Source: JAJYUU01 sp963822955 (lineage in GTDB: Bacteria > Actinomycetota > Actinomycetes > Streptosporangiales > Streptosporangiaceae). From it: a DNA stretch of 64,000 bases. Below the pieces are notes generated by a model. It was given only the letters and a program-made list of their open reading frames with translations. It ran no database searches and was not told the DNA's origin. The position numbers and the translations under genes were made by a program. Of the stretch, positions 44,860 through 52,302 are shown one piece after another. The DNA lies in assembly GCA_963822955.1 (NCBI GenBank), contig CAWGJS010000007.1, forward strand, positions 62,001 to 126,000. The letters are read 5' to 3'. Numbering within the stretch: the first letter of the stretch is position 1; each line of letters begins with the position of its first letter.

Positions 44860-46325
44860 GCAGACGGCAGCCGACCGTCCTGGTGCGGAACGCCGAGGTT
44901 GGCGGTCACCGCGGCGTGGACGTACGGGTGGCGCCCGAGCGGATTGAGGACGTTGGCCCCAAGCTGACGCGCCAGCCTGGCGAAGAGGTGGTTGAAGCTG
45001 CCGGTGGTGCGATCATTCCCGGGTTGCACGACCACCACGTTCATCTGCGCGCCGCTGTGGCGGCGCGCAGGTCTGTAGATGCGTCGCAGGTTTGCGATGC
45101 CGCGGCGTTCGACCGGCTCATCGCCGCTGCTGCCGCGGCCGTCACGCCGGGACGCTGGGTGCGCGCGACGGGCTGGGATGAGCACCGGGCCGGGCAATTG
45201 GACCTGCAGCGGCTTGACCTGCTGACCGGTCAAGTGCCGACTCGGGTGCAGCACCGCAGTGGCGCAATGTGGGTTCTGAACTCGGCCGCGCTGCATGCGC
45301 TCGGCGCGGAGCGATGCGGCCTGGACGGCATCGAACGCGACGCCGACGCCAGGCCAACCGGCAGGCTGCTGCGAATGGATGCCTGGCTGGCCGACCGACT
45401 GGCCAGCATCGGCGTGGGCCAGGACGGTGCGACTCTGGCCGCCGGACTGGCCGAGTTCGCCGGCTCGTGCAGCGAGGTCGGCATCACAGGCTTCACCGAC
45501 GCTACCCCCGGCCGTGACGTGACCGACGCCGAGGAACTGGCTGAGTTGTCCGAGGCCGGGGTGTTCCCGCAACGCCTGACGCTCATGGCGCCGGCAGGCT
45601 TGCGGATGCAGTGCACAAGCCGCGTAGCCCTTGGCCCTGTCAAGCTGCTCCTTGATGACGACACATTGCCCAGCCTGGAGGCTCTGGCCGCCGAGATCAC
45701 CCGAGCGCATTCCGATGGTCGTGGTGCCGCCGTGCATTGCGTCACCGCCGAGCAGCTCGTGGTTGCGGTTGCCGCGTTCGAGCAAGCCGACGAGCCGCCG
45801 CACGGCACGGCTGACCGGATCGAGCACGCCAGCGTGGTACCGCCGGGCTACGCTGAGCGCCTCGCCTGCCTTGGCATCGCTGTTGTCACCCAGCCGGGAT
45901 TCATCTGGCAGCGCGGCGATCAGTACGCACTCCGTGTCCCGGCACCAGAGCGGGCGTGGCTGTACCCGTGTGCCAGCCTCCTTCGCGCTGGCGTGCCCGT
46001 CGCCGCGAGCTCGGACGCTCCGTTCGGCCCGACCAACCCGTGGCTGGCAATCGCGACGGCCGTTTCCCGGCGTACCTCGTCGGAATCCGTTCTCGGCGCG
46101 GCTGAGCGAGTGAGCCCAGCTCGGGCGCTGCGCCTTTACATGGCGGCGCCCGATGACGTGAGGCGGACACGCACGATCGCCCCGGGCGAGCCAGGTGAGG
46201 TGTGCGTGTTGCGCGCGCCGCTGCGGACCGTGCTATCTGATCCTCTCAGCGCCGGAGTGGCCGCCACGATCATCGACGGCGAGGCGGTCACCGTCGGCGT
46301 CAGGCCGATTGCAGCTCGCTGCTAG
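44853..46325 (+). CDS. Amidohydrolase family (YtcJ/amidohydrolase_3-type) protein
   Basis: 490 residues from GTG 44853, which overlaps the preceding stop codon; an upstream in-frame ATG at 44811 lies inside the CoA-transferase gene. Metal motif GLHDHHVHLRAA, later DRIEHASVVPP and VAASSDAPFGPTNPWLAIAT with the catalytic Asp, and a C-terminal beta domain with TIAPGEPGEVCVL. Hydrolyses an amide, lactam or cyclic ester of unknown identity. Last gene of the CoA-transferase operon, a few dozen bases before repeat copy 3. Confidence 0.85.
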   Translation: MLSRRQPTVLVRNAEVGGHRGVDVRVAPERIEDVGPKLTRQPGEEVVEAAGGAIIPGLHDHHVHLRAAVAARRSVDASQVCDAAAFDRLIAAAAAAVTPGRWVRATGWDEHRAGQLDLQRLDLLTGQVPTRVQHRSGAMWVLNSAALHALGAERCGLDGIERDADARPTGRLLRMDAWLADRLASIGVGQDGATLAAGLAEFAGSCSEVGITGFTDATPGRDVTDAEELAELSEAGVFPQRLTLMAPAGLRMQCTSRVALGPVKLLLDDDTLPSLEALAAEITRAHSDGRGAAVHCVTAEQLVVAVAAFEQADEPPHGTADRIEHASVVPPGYAERLACLGIAVVTQPGFIWQRGDQYALRVPAPERAWLYPCASLLRAGVPVAASSDAPFGPTNPWLAIATAVSRRTSSESVLGAAERVSPARALRLYMAAPDDVRRTRTIAPGEPGEVCVLRAPLRTVLSDPLSAGVAATIIDGEAVTVGVRPIAARC

Positions 46326-46379
46326 TGCAAATCGACTTCTCGTCCGGTGTCGTGGAGGCGCCCCGTCAGGCTTTAGGTG

Positions 46380-46647
46380 TGGGAGCCATCAAGCACAGTC
46401 ACTAAGCGACGCGGAGGGGCATCAGGCGCCAGCTGCCAACGGGACGCGTCTGCCGAAGATAACTGACATCACATTCGAAAAATAGCCGTCGGGATCGCGG
46501 GATTCGAACCCGCGGCCTCCTGCTCCCAAAGTAGCCCAATCCCGTCGCCGGGTGTAGCTCGGCGTCGGCCCAAGTGCCATCTACCTGCAATAACGTGGCC
46601 AGACACCGCCTGATGGAGCCTGGTTACTGCGGATGTTGGCTCCCACT
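46380..46647. repeat. tRNA-half repeat, copy 3
   Basis: Left terminus TGGGAGCCATCAAGCACAG (46380-46398), tRNA-Pro 3' half in the middle, right half AAGTGCCATCTACCTGC and GGATGTTGGCTCCCACT (ending 46647). In other copies a second GGCTCCCAC follows within a few bases; here it lies at 48260-48267, on the far side of the IS110-type element, so the repeat is interrupted at its end. Confidence 0.65.
46489..46530 (-). other. tRNA-Pro(TGG) 3'-half remnant inside repeat copy 3
   Basis: Anticodon loop TTTGGGA, stem GCAGG, T-arm GCGGG-TTCGAAT-CCCGC, acceptor strand GATCCCG and A, followed by CGGCTATTTTTCGAATGTG as in copy 1. The 5' half is absent. The first acceptor base differs from the other copies (G for C). 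Confidence 0.7.
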
Positions 46648-46696
46648 TATCTGTGAGGTACAGCGCCGGTCAAGGGGACGGGCGTGGTTAGTTCTG

Positions 46697-46822
46697 GCCC
46701 GTTTCCTCATAGCTGCCGGTTTGGCGGCGGACGGCACGGAGTCAAGGTGGAGCGCCCTGCGGACGAACGACCTTGACGCCGTGCCGTACGGACCCGACGA
46801 TGGCGCGGCCAGGGAAACGGGC
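46697..46822. ncRNA. Candidate guide (bridge/seek) RNA region of the IS110-type element
   Basis: The non-coding end beyond the transposase gene contains an 18-base inverted repeat (46731-46748 against 46770-46787, 17 of 18 pairing) around a 21-base loop. It is enclosed by a second stem (GCCCGTTTCC at 46697-46706 with GGAAACGGGC at 46813-46822). Nested stems with open loops are what guide RNAs of IS110/IS1111 elements look like, and IS1111-type elements carry them downstream of the transposase. Expression and strand are unknown. Confidence 0.4.
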
Positions 46823-47114
46823 GCGGATTGGGGTGTCAGGTCATCTGCGGGCCCTCCGTCCTGGGGGTAGGACGCGGCTGGCTAGCGTTTCGCCGGCCCC
46901 CCGCCGTGCCGGGCGCCCAGACTTATCTCGGTGCGCGGAGCGCTGTGCCTGGCTCCGGCGACATGATGCGTGATCGGGTGTCCCGGTTCGGGGATCGAGG
47001 TGCGGCCGCTCATTCTTTGGAGGCTGTCCGGGAGGTGTCCTGGCAGCAGCGGGATGGCAGGAGCCGGCCGCGGTTCATCGGTTCACGGGCGCGCCGTCAG
47101 CGGGGGCGGGCGGC

Positions 47115-48140
47115 TTACGCTGCGGGGGCCTGTGCCTCCTCGCCGAGCTCGCGCAGGACGTGGTAGCAGCGGCGGGCGAGCTTGCGAGCCACTGACAAGG
47201 TGGCCAGCCCGGCGGTGCGCCGGTCCCGGGCGGCGGTGTAGTAGCCGTGGTCGGGTGCGGACGGCCGGGCGGCGCACTTGGCTGATTCATACAGCGCCCA
47301 GCGCAGCAGCTGCGGCCCCTGGCGGGACAGGTGCCCGGCCGAGCGCTTGCCGTCGGAGGAGTACACGGTGATGTCCAGCCCGGTGTGCCGGACCGCGTCA
47401 TCGGAGCTGGCGAACCGGCGCACGTCGCCGAGCTCGGCCCAGATCGCGACTGCGGTGACCGGGCCGATGCCGAACTGGGTGACACGCAGCGCCCGGCAGC
47501 CGGGCTGGCGGCGCGACATCATGTCCAGCTGCCGGCGCAGCGGGTCCAGCTCGCTGGTCAGCCGGTTGATCTGCCGCAGCCCGGTCTCGACCGCGTGCCG
47601 CCCGGCCGGGGACAGGTCCATCCCCGCAACGGCAGCGCGACCCTGCGCGGTACACATGCTCGGGCCCGCCGGAACACCCTGGTGGAACAAGGTCGCGGCG
47701 ATCCGCTGATGCCAGCCCCCGCGCTCATCCAGCAGGTCCTTATACAGCCGGACGGTAGCGCGCGCCTCCAGCACGTGCGCCGGCGGGATCCAGCACTCGG
47801 GCAGGTCCCCGGCCGCCAGGTGCACCCGCAGGTGCCGGCTGTCGGTCTTGTCGGTCTTGGCGTGCCGCTTGCGGCCGCGCAGCGCCGCGGTGTCGGCCGG
47901 CTCGGCCAGGTGCGGCTCAATCCCGGCCGCGAGCAGTTCCTCGACCACATACCGCCAGCCGGTGCAGCCCTCCAGCGCGAAATGCACGTCGTAATGCCCG
48001 GCGAACCGGGCCAGCCACTGCCGCAGGTGTTCCCGGTCGGCCGGGAGCACCCGGCCCCGGTTCACTTCCCCGGTCACAGAATCTAAATAGTCGAAGGTCA
48101 GCTGGCGGCGATGCACGTCAAACGCGCCTACGATGCTCAT
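47115..48140 (-). CDS. IS110-family transposase
   Basis: 341 residues. N-terminal RuvC-like DEDD domain: VGAFDVHRRQ (Asp8), YDVHFALEGCTGWRYVVEEL (Glu), AKTDKTDSRHLR (Asp). C-terminal Transposase_20 domain with TQFGIGPVTAVAIWAELGDV, then TGLDITVYSSDGKRSAGHLS carrying the conserved serine region. Full length for the family and uninterrupted, so probably active. AGGAGG lies nine bases before the ATG and is itself part of an inverted repeat (48143-48151 with 48232-48240). A further 7-bp hairpin lies at 48203-48222. Confidence 0.93.
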   Translation of the reverse strand: MSIVGAFDVHRRQLTFDYLDSVTGEVNRGRVLPADREHLRQWLARFAGHYDVHFALEGCTGWRYVVEELLAAGIEPHLAEPADTAALRGRKRHAKTDKTDSRHLRVHLAAGDLPECWIPPAHVLEARATVRLYKDLLDERGGWHQRIAATLFHQGVPAGPSMCTAQGRAAVAGMDLSPAGRHAVETGLRQINRLTSELDPLRRQLDMMSRRQPGCRALRVTQFGIGPVTAVAIWAELGDVRRFASSDDAVRHTGLDITVYSSDGKRSAGHLSRQGPQLLRWALYESAKCAARPSAPDHGYYTAARDRRTAGLATLSVARKLARRCYHVLRELGEEAQAPAA

Positions 48141-48440
48141 GAGGGACCTCCTCGAGCTCCTACCGAAAGTGGGACAGGGACCTGCTCCCTAAGCCCGTGC
48201 ATGTCGTAGATACTGCTACGACTGACGCCGGGGAGGTCCCGCCCTCATATGGCATCTTTGGCTCCCACATCAAGACCGCCGCCAGCCCTACCCGATCTCT
48301 CGAACAGATCGTCGGAAACTCAAAACGAGCAAGTGGCCGACGCGGCTAACGGTGATTAGATCATCCTCGATTACGGCACAACGCGATAGGCGCCGACGCG
48401 AAGACGGTGAATAGGAGAACGGCTGCCCCAGGGCCGGCAA

Positions 48441-49358
48441 CTAGTCGTCGTAGGAAACCTCTGTCGTCCACTCCGGCCGATCATGCGCTGCCCAGTACGC
48501 CTGCTTGAGCTCGAGGGTCAGCGGGCCGGGGCCGCCGACACCGATGGGGCGGCCATCCAAACTACCCACCGGCATGACCCCGCCCGCAGTGGTCGTGAAA
48601 AACACTTCCTCGGCCGCCCTGAGCTTATCGACGTGAAGCGGACCGACTTTCGTCGATAGCCCAAGCTCAGCTGCCAGTTCAAGGACTGTCAATCTCGTGA
48701 TCCCAAGGAGAGCACCCTCGGCTGGGGTCATGACCATCCCGTCGACGATCGCGAAAACGTTGTACCCCGCGCCCTCGGTCACGTTGCCATCCCGGTCGAG
48801 CAGAATCCCGGCGTCTGCGCCGACGTCAAGCGCTTCCCACATTCCCCTGGTCATGTCTCCCCACTGGAAATTCTTCACCGTCGGATCGAAGGCTTCCGGT
48901 GGCGTGCGCAAGATAGAACTCACCACGGCCTTGATGCCCTGCTCCTGCAGTTGCGGCGAAAAGACCCAGATGTATGGGCATGCGAAAGCGTAGAACTTGT
49001 TGGTGTATAGTCGCGGGTCTCTTGAAACTGAGGGCGGAACACCTCGTGTCGCGATCATGCTGACGTAAGCGTCGCGAAGGTGCGCTTCGCCCACTAGCGA
49101 CATGAGGATACGGCGGATGTCGGAGTCATCGACTGGCGGGCTGAGGCGAAGGGCGCCACGGCTCCGAGCGAACCGAGCGAGATGATCCTTCAGCCTGAAG
49201 AACTTGCCATTCCACACGGCCACCACATCGTAGGTGACATCAGATCGGGTGAACCCAGCCTCGACGAGAGGCAGACGTGCTTCGGCAAGCGCGCAGATCT
49301 GTCCGTCAACATAGGCCAGTCCCTGAGAGTAGGGATTGCCAGGCGCAGTGACCGTCAT
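48441..49358 (-). CDS. Class IV aminotransferase (BCAT-like fold)
   Basis: 305 residues, PLP enzyme of fold type IV. AEARLPLVEAGFTRSDVTYD with NGKFFRLKDHLARFARSRGA is the N-terminal signature. The PLP lysine is in VKNFQWGDMTRGMW. GILLDRDGNVTEGAGYNVFA and GITRLTVLELAAELGL bind the cofactor phosphate. The sequence style is that of branched-chain/(R)-amine transaminase-like proteins rather than D-amino-acid transaminase. AGGAAAGGCG precedes the ATG. Stands alone, between the IS110 element and the graveyard region; not obviously tied to either catabolic block. Confidence 0.87.
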   Translation of the reverse strand: MTVTAPGNPYSQGLAYVDGQICALAEARLPLVEAGFTRSDVTYDVVAVWNGKFFRLKDHLARFARSRGALRLSPPVDDSDIRRILMSLVGEAHLRDAYVSMIATRGVPPSVSRDPRLYTNKFYAFACPYIWVFSPQLQEQGIKAVVSSILRTPPEAFDPTVKNFQWGDMTRGMWEALDVGADAGILLDRDGNVTEGAGYNVFAIVDGMVMTPAEGALLGITRLTVLELAAELGLSTKVGPLHVDKLRAAEEVFFTTTAGGVMPVGSLDGRPIGVGGPGPLTLELKQAYWAAHDRPEWTTEVSYDD

Positions 49359-49435
49359 CAGATCGCCTTTCCTCGAAACTCTGCTAGATCATTCCCAAGC
49401 ACGAACACGCTTCCGGGCGGAGCGTACAGCTGACG

Positions 49436-49656
49436 GTGCTGAAGGAGCGGGTGCGGTAGCTGCGTCCGGCGTACCTGCCGCCGGGTCCGGCGTCGCGCGC
49501 CAACCCTGCGGCCGGTGAGCTGGCGAACTGTGACTTTGTTCCGCCGGTCACGGTGCCGGCGGGGGCGGGCAGGTGCGGACCGCCAGGCGGCTGCCAGTGC
49601 TGACGATGGCATGCCGCATTCGCTGTGGCTGTCGGCGCTGCTGATTCCTTCTCGCT
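49436..49656 (+). pseudogene. IS21-type transposase (IstA) fragment
   Basis: One frame reads LKERVR, stop, LRPAYLPPGPASR, GELANCDF, PPVTVPAGAGRC, which matches the IS21 IstA stretch around its first catalytic Asp. After a shift, SLWLSALLIPSR matches the following strand (usually AYSRWLSAVLVPSR). There are an in-frame stop, at least one frameshift and both ends are missing. A dead relic. Confidence 0.6.
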
Positions 49657-49745
49657 GTGGCGGTCCCAGGCACCAGTCACGTCCCTGCGGACGACGGAAC
49701 AACCATTCGATCGAGTATGCGAAGGTACGCCTCGTTGGCCTCGCG

Positions 49746-49829
49746 CAGGACCTGCCCTGGCCCCGCCGCGGGCACGGGCGCGTCCGCTACACGCAAGCTC
49801 AGGTCGTCAAAGATTCGGGCAGCACGCAT
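49746..49829 (-). pseudogene. Zinc-type alcohol dehydrogenase, N-terminal scrap
   Basis: Twenty-eight codons starting at an ATG read MRAARIFDDLSLRVADAPVP then AAGPGQVL, the standard opening of a medium-chain zinc alcohol dehydrogenase. The frame then runs into unrelated residues and stops. The rest of the gene is absent. Confidence 0.5.
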
Positions 49830-49996
49830 TCCCGGCTGGTTCCCTCCCCTGGTCGTATTCGACTGGTAGCTGGGACGCTCCGGGGGCCAGGCCCCGGCTG
49901 CATGTTCGCGGCGCTCCGATGAGGAAAGGCACGACACGACATAATGTTTAGCACATCAGATATCACATCTCAAAGTCAATGGGCTGCGGCGCGGAG

Positions 49997-50359
49997 CTAG
50001 GCCACCTCCTCGAACAGGTCCAGGGTCGTCGCGAAGTGGAAGGACAGCCGCGGGGCGAACAGGTCGAACGCGAGCCCCCGGCTCGTCAGCTCGTCGGAAT
50101 ATGCGATGGCCGAGGCCATCGTGAGACCCAACTCCTGAACCGCGTTGCACCCGGCCTCGCGCGCGTGGTACCCGGTGATCGAGATCGGGTTGAACCGCGG
50201 GAGCGTCGCGGAGGCGTACTCGACCACGTCCGCGGGGAGCCGCATGGACGGCTCGGGCGGGAACACGTAGGCCTTGCGCGCCAGGAATTCTTTGAGAATG
50301 TCGTTCTGCAGCGTGCCCGTGAGCTGTTCCCAGCACAACCCCTGCCGCTGCGCGGCGAC
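49997..50359 (-). pseudogene. Methylmalonyl-CoA mutase large-subunit fragment
   Basis: About 120 residues of the mutase TIM barrel: WEQLTGTLQNDILKEFLARK, AYVFPPEPSMRLPADVVEYA, FNPISITGYHAREAGCNAVQ, GLAFDLFAPRLSFHFATTLD. It stops at LFEEVA, where intact enzymes continue for hundreds of residues, and has no natural N-terminus. The surrounding AT-rich patch at 49940-49980 marks one edge. Confidence 0.75.
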
Positions 50360-50381
50360 CAGGTACGTGTCACCCGCGCAG

Positions 50382-50502
50382 ATCGCGGCAGTGGCGGCGG
50401 CCGAGGACTCGGACGTGGTGGGAATCTCCGTGCTGTCAGGGGCGCACCTGGTCATCGCCGAGCAGCTGCTGGCTGCGATGCGGGCCGCAGGCGTGCCGGC
50501 GC
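50382..50502 (+). pseudogene. Cobalamin-binding domain fragment (mutase-type), opposite strand
   Basis: The frame reads IAAVAAAEDSDVVGISVLSG, AHLVIAEQLLAAMRAAGVP, the middle of a B12-binding domain as in the small part of methylmalonyl-CoA mutase. The DxHxxG motif that should precede it is missing. It lies on the strand opposite to the large-subunit fragment and abuts the aminopeptidase-like pseudogene, so rearrangement must have occurred. Confidence 0.6.
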
Positions 50503-50909
50503 TCGACCTACCCGCTCGGCGTCAGCGCGCAGCTGCTCGAAATCGACGTCCAGCGGACCGCCGCGGCGGAAGGTCTCCAGCCGCACCCCTGGCATGGCCA
50601 GATAGCGGACGCCGCGATCCGAGGCGTGCCGACGTGCCTGACTTGATCCGATGAAGAGGCTGGTCAGCTGGAATGACCGCACCCGCGGCGAGCATCATTG
50701 GCGGCGACCGCTCCCGGCGGCTCGGCACCAGGCAGGTGCGGCTCGGGTATGCGGGCCACTCGCGGGATCCCGTCGCGCTCTGCGATCGCCTCAAGGAGCC
50801 GGGATACCACGCTTCCATCGGTCCCGCCGTCGGTGAGCAGCACGACCTGCTCGCCCTGGCGGACGCCAAGGCACTGATCGAGAAGGCTAGCGAAACCGTC
50901 GCGGTTCAT
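50503..50909 (-). pseudogene. Aminopeptidase/dihydroxypyridine-dioxygenase-like gene, frameshifted
   Basis: Pieces in three frames line up in order: GEQVVLLTDGGTDGSVVSRL and EPHLPGAEPPGAVAA; then MMLAAGAVIPA; then QLTSLFIGSSQARRHASDRG, VRYLAMPGVRLETFRRGGPL, DVDFEQLRADAERVGR. Together they resemble the first 150 residues of M29-like/NicX-type metalloenzymes. The end is cut at the cobalamin fragment. Its start codon overlaps the stop of the M20 gene (ATGA-like), so it was once the second gene of that operon. Confidence 0.5.
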
Positions 50910-52147
50910 GGCTTGCTGGCAGTGCGTCGGAGACTGCCCTCGGCAAGCGCGAGCGCCGCGAACATGGCGTACACCCTGGTTGCCTCGTGAATATCGTGCA
51001 CGGAGAGATGCTCGTCGGGGCAGTAGACAGGCGGACCGCCGGGACCGAAGATCACCGTGGGAATCTTGTCGCCGAAGCTAGCTGTGTCGCCGAGCCAGTT
51101 CTCGGTGACCAGCGGCGGCTCCTCGCCTTTGACGGCCCGGACGGCCTCGCGCATCAGCGTAATGACCGGATCCCCGGCCCTGGCGAGGTAGCCGCTCTTG
51201 ACATCAGCCAGTACTAGCTCGGCGGCCAGCCGCGGCTCGGCCTCCCTGGCCTCGGCGAGGCAGCGCATAATCTCCGCCCGTGCCTGCTCGGTGCTGACAC
51301 CCGGCTGTGGCCGGCAGTCCACCCGGATCACGCACTCGTCGGGAATCATCGAAGGGCCACCGGGCGGCAGCCCTCCGTACACCCGTCCAGGGACGATGTA
51401 GGTCTCCGGGCCGAACAGGCTAATGACTTCGTCGGACAGGTCCGGCTCCAGGCGGGAGCGGTCCAAGGCCAGCACAACATGGGCGGCCAGCGCATTGGCG
51501 TTGATGGCCTCGTGCTTGTGGCAAGTGTGCGCGGAGCGGCCGCGAACCGTCACGTCAAAGTAGTACCGGCCGCGATGCCCGATGCACACCTGGTTGTCGG
51601 TCAGCTCGCCGAGCACGCACATGTCGGCCGGGTGGGCGTCGAAGTAGGCGATCGAGCCGGTCTGCTCGCCCATATGGTCGGCCACGGCCGCCATCGCCAA
51701 CCTCCCGGACAGCGGTAGGCCGCTGGCCCGCACCGCCTCGATCGCGACGATCTGGCAGGCCAACGCCGCCTTCATGTCCATGATGCCGTGACCGTAGACA
51801 TTACCCTCAATGAGATCACCCGAGAACGGGGCGGCCCGCTGCCAGCCGTGCGACTCCGGCTTGGTATCGAGGTGGCCGGTCAGCACAACCGACGGGCCGA
51901 CGCCGAGGCTGACCTCCCCGATGGCGTTCGGGCGGCCGGGCAGCACGGACTGCAGTTCCACGCCCTCGAAGCCGGACTCGCGCATGACCGAGGCAAGGAA
52001 GGCCGCCAGCTCGCCCTCTTCGCCGAGGACGCTCGGAATCCGGCAGACCTCGCGGACTAGCATCACGACGCGATCCAGGTCGAGGTTGTCCAGTACCGCC
52101 GCGCTGATTCCCGGGCTAACGGTGTCCACGATCGTCCGTCTCTTCAA
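50906..52147 (-). CDS. M20 family metallohydrolase (ArgE/DapE-like)
   Basis: 413 residues from TTG 52147 (GTG 52129 is an alternative). Di-zinc ligands and base: His92 and Asp94 in TGHLDTKPES, Asp124 in HGIMDMKAA, Glu161 in DHMGEQTGS, and His in the dimerisation-domain motif SAHTCHKHEAINANALAAHV. Cleaves an N-acyl or amide bond of an amino-acid-like substrate. Cytoplasmic. A perfect AT-rich palindrome lies eight bases upstream. Divergent from the carboxyltransferase gene. Confidence 0.87.
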   Translation of the reverse strand: MKRRTIVDTVSPGISAAVLDNLDLDRVVMLVREVCRIPSVLGEEGELAAFLASVMRESGFEGVELQSVLPGRPNAIGEVSLGVGPSVVLTGHLDTKPESHGWQRAAPFSGDLIEGNVYGHGIMDMKAALACQIVAIEAVRASGLPLSGRLAMAAVADHMGEQTGSIAYFDAHPADMCVLGELTDNQVCIGHRGRYYFDVTVRGRSAHTCHKHEAINANALAAHVVLALDRSRLEPDLSDEVISLFGPETYIVPGRVYGGLPPGGPSMIPDECVIRVDCRPQPGVSTEQARAEIMRCLAEAREAEPRLAAELVLADVKSGYLARAGDPVITLMREAVRAVKGEEPPLVTENWLGDTASFGDKIPTVIFGPGGPPVYCPDEHLSVHDIHEATRVYAMFAALALAEGSLRRTASKP

Positions 52148-52154
52148 ACATCAG

Positions 52155-52170
52155 ATATAAGATCTTATAT
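52155..52170. promoter_or_regulatory. Perfect palindromic operator candidate ATATAAGATCTTATAT
   Basis: A 16-base perfect palindrome in the 155-base gap between the divergent M20 and carboxyltransferase genes. A related AT-rich stretch (TACATTAGATATATG, 52270-52284) lies near the start of the carboxyltransferase gene. Similar AT-rich palindromes occur at 59987-60000 and around 60120-60145, beside the GntR regulator gene, which suggests that regulator binds here. Confidence 0.5.
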
Positions 52171-52302
52171 GTTCGGCACCGTAAACCTGTCAACTGCGCC
52201 CGACCGCGCTGGTCCTGCTGCGACTTGTCGCAGTGTCGGATCCTGTCTTCCCCTGAGATCTCATACCTCATACATTAGATATATGTTGCCTAACGGGTCG
52301 GC

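Larger units (their letters stand above)
46648..48256 (-). mobile_element. IS110-family insertion sequence inserted in repeat copy 3
   Basis: Boundaries are inferred from the interrupted repeat: the sequence CTCCCACT at 46641-46647 and TTTGGCTCCCAC at 48257-48268 would be adjacent in an empty site, as they are at 15.7 and 5.75 kb. The element is then about 1.6 kb, with one transposase gene and long non-coding ends (about 470 bases downstream and 115 upstream of the gene). No terminal inverted repeats or clear target duplication are seen, as expected for IS110-type elements. Confidence 0.65.
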
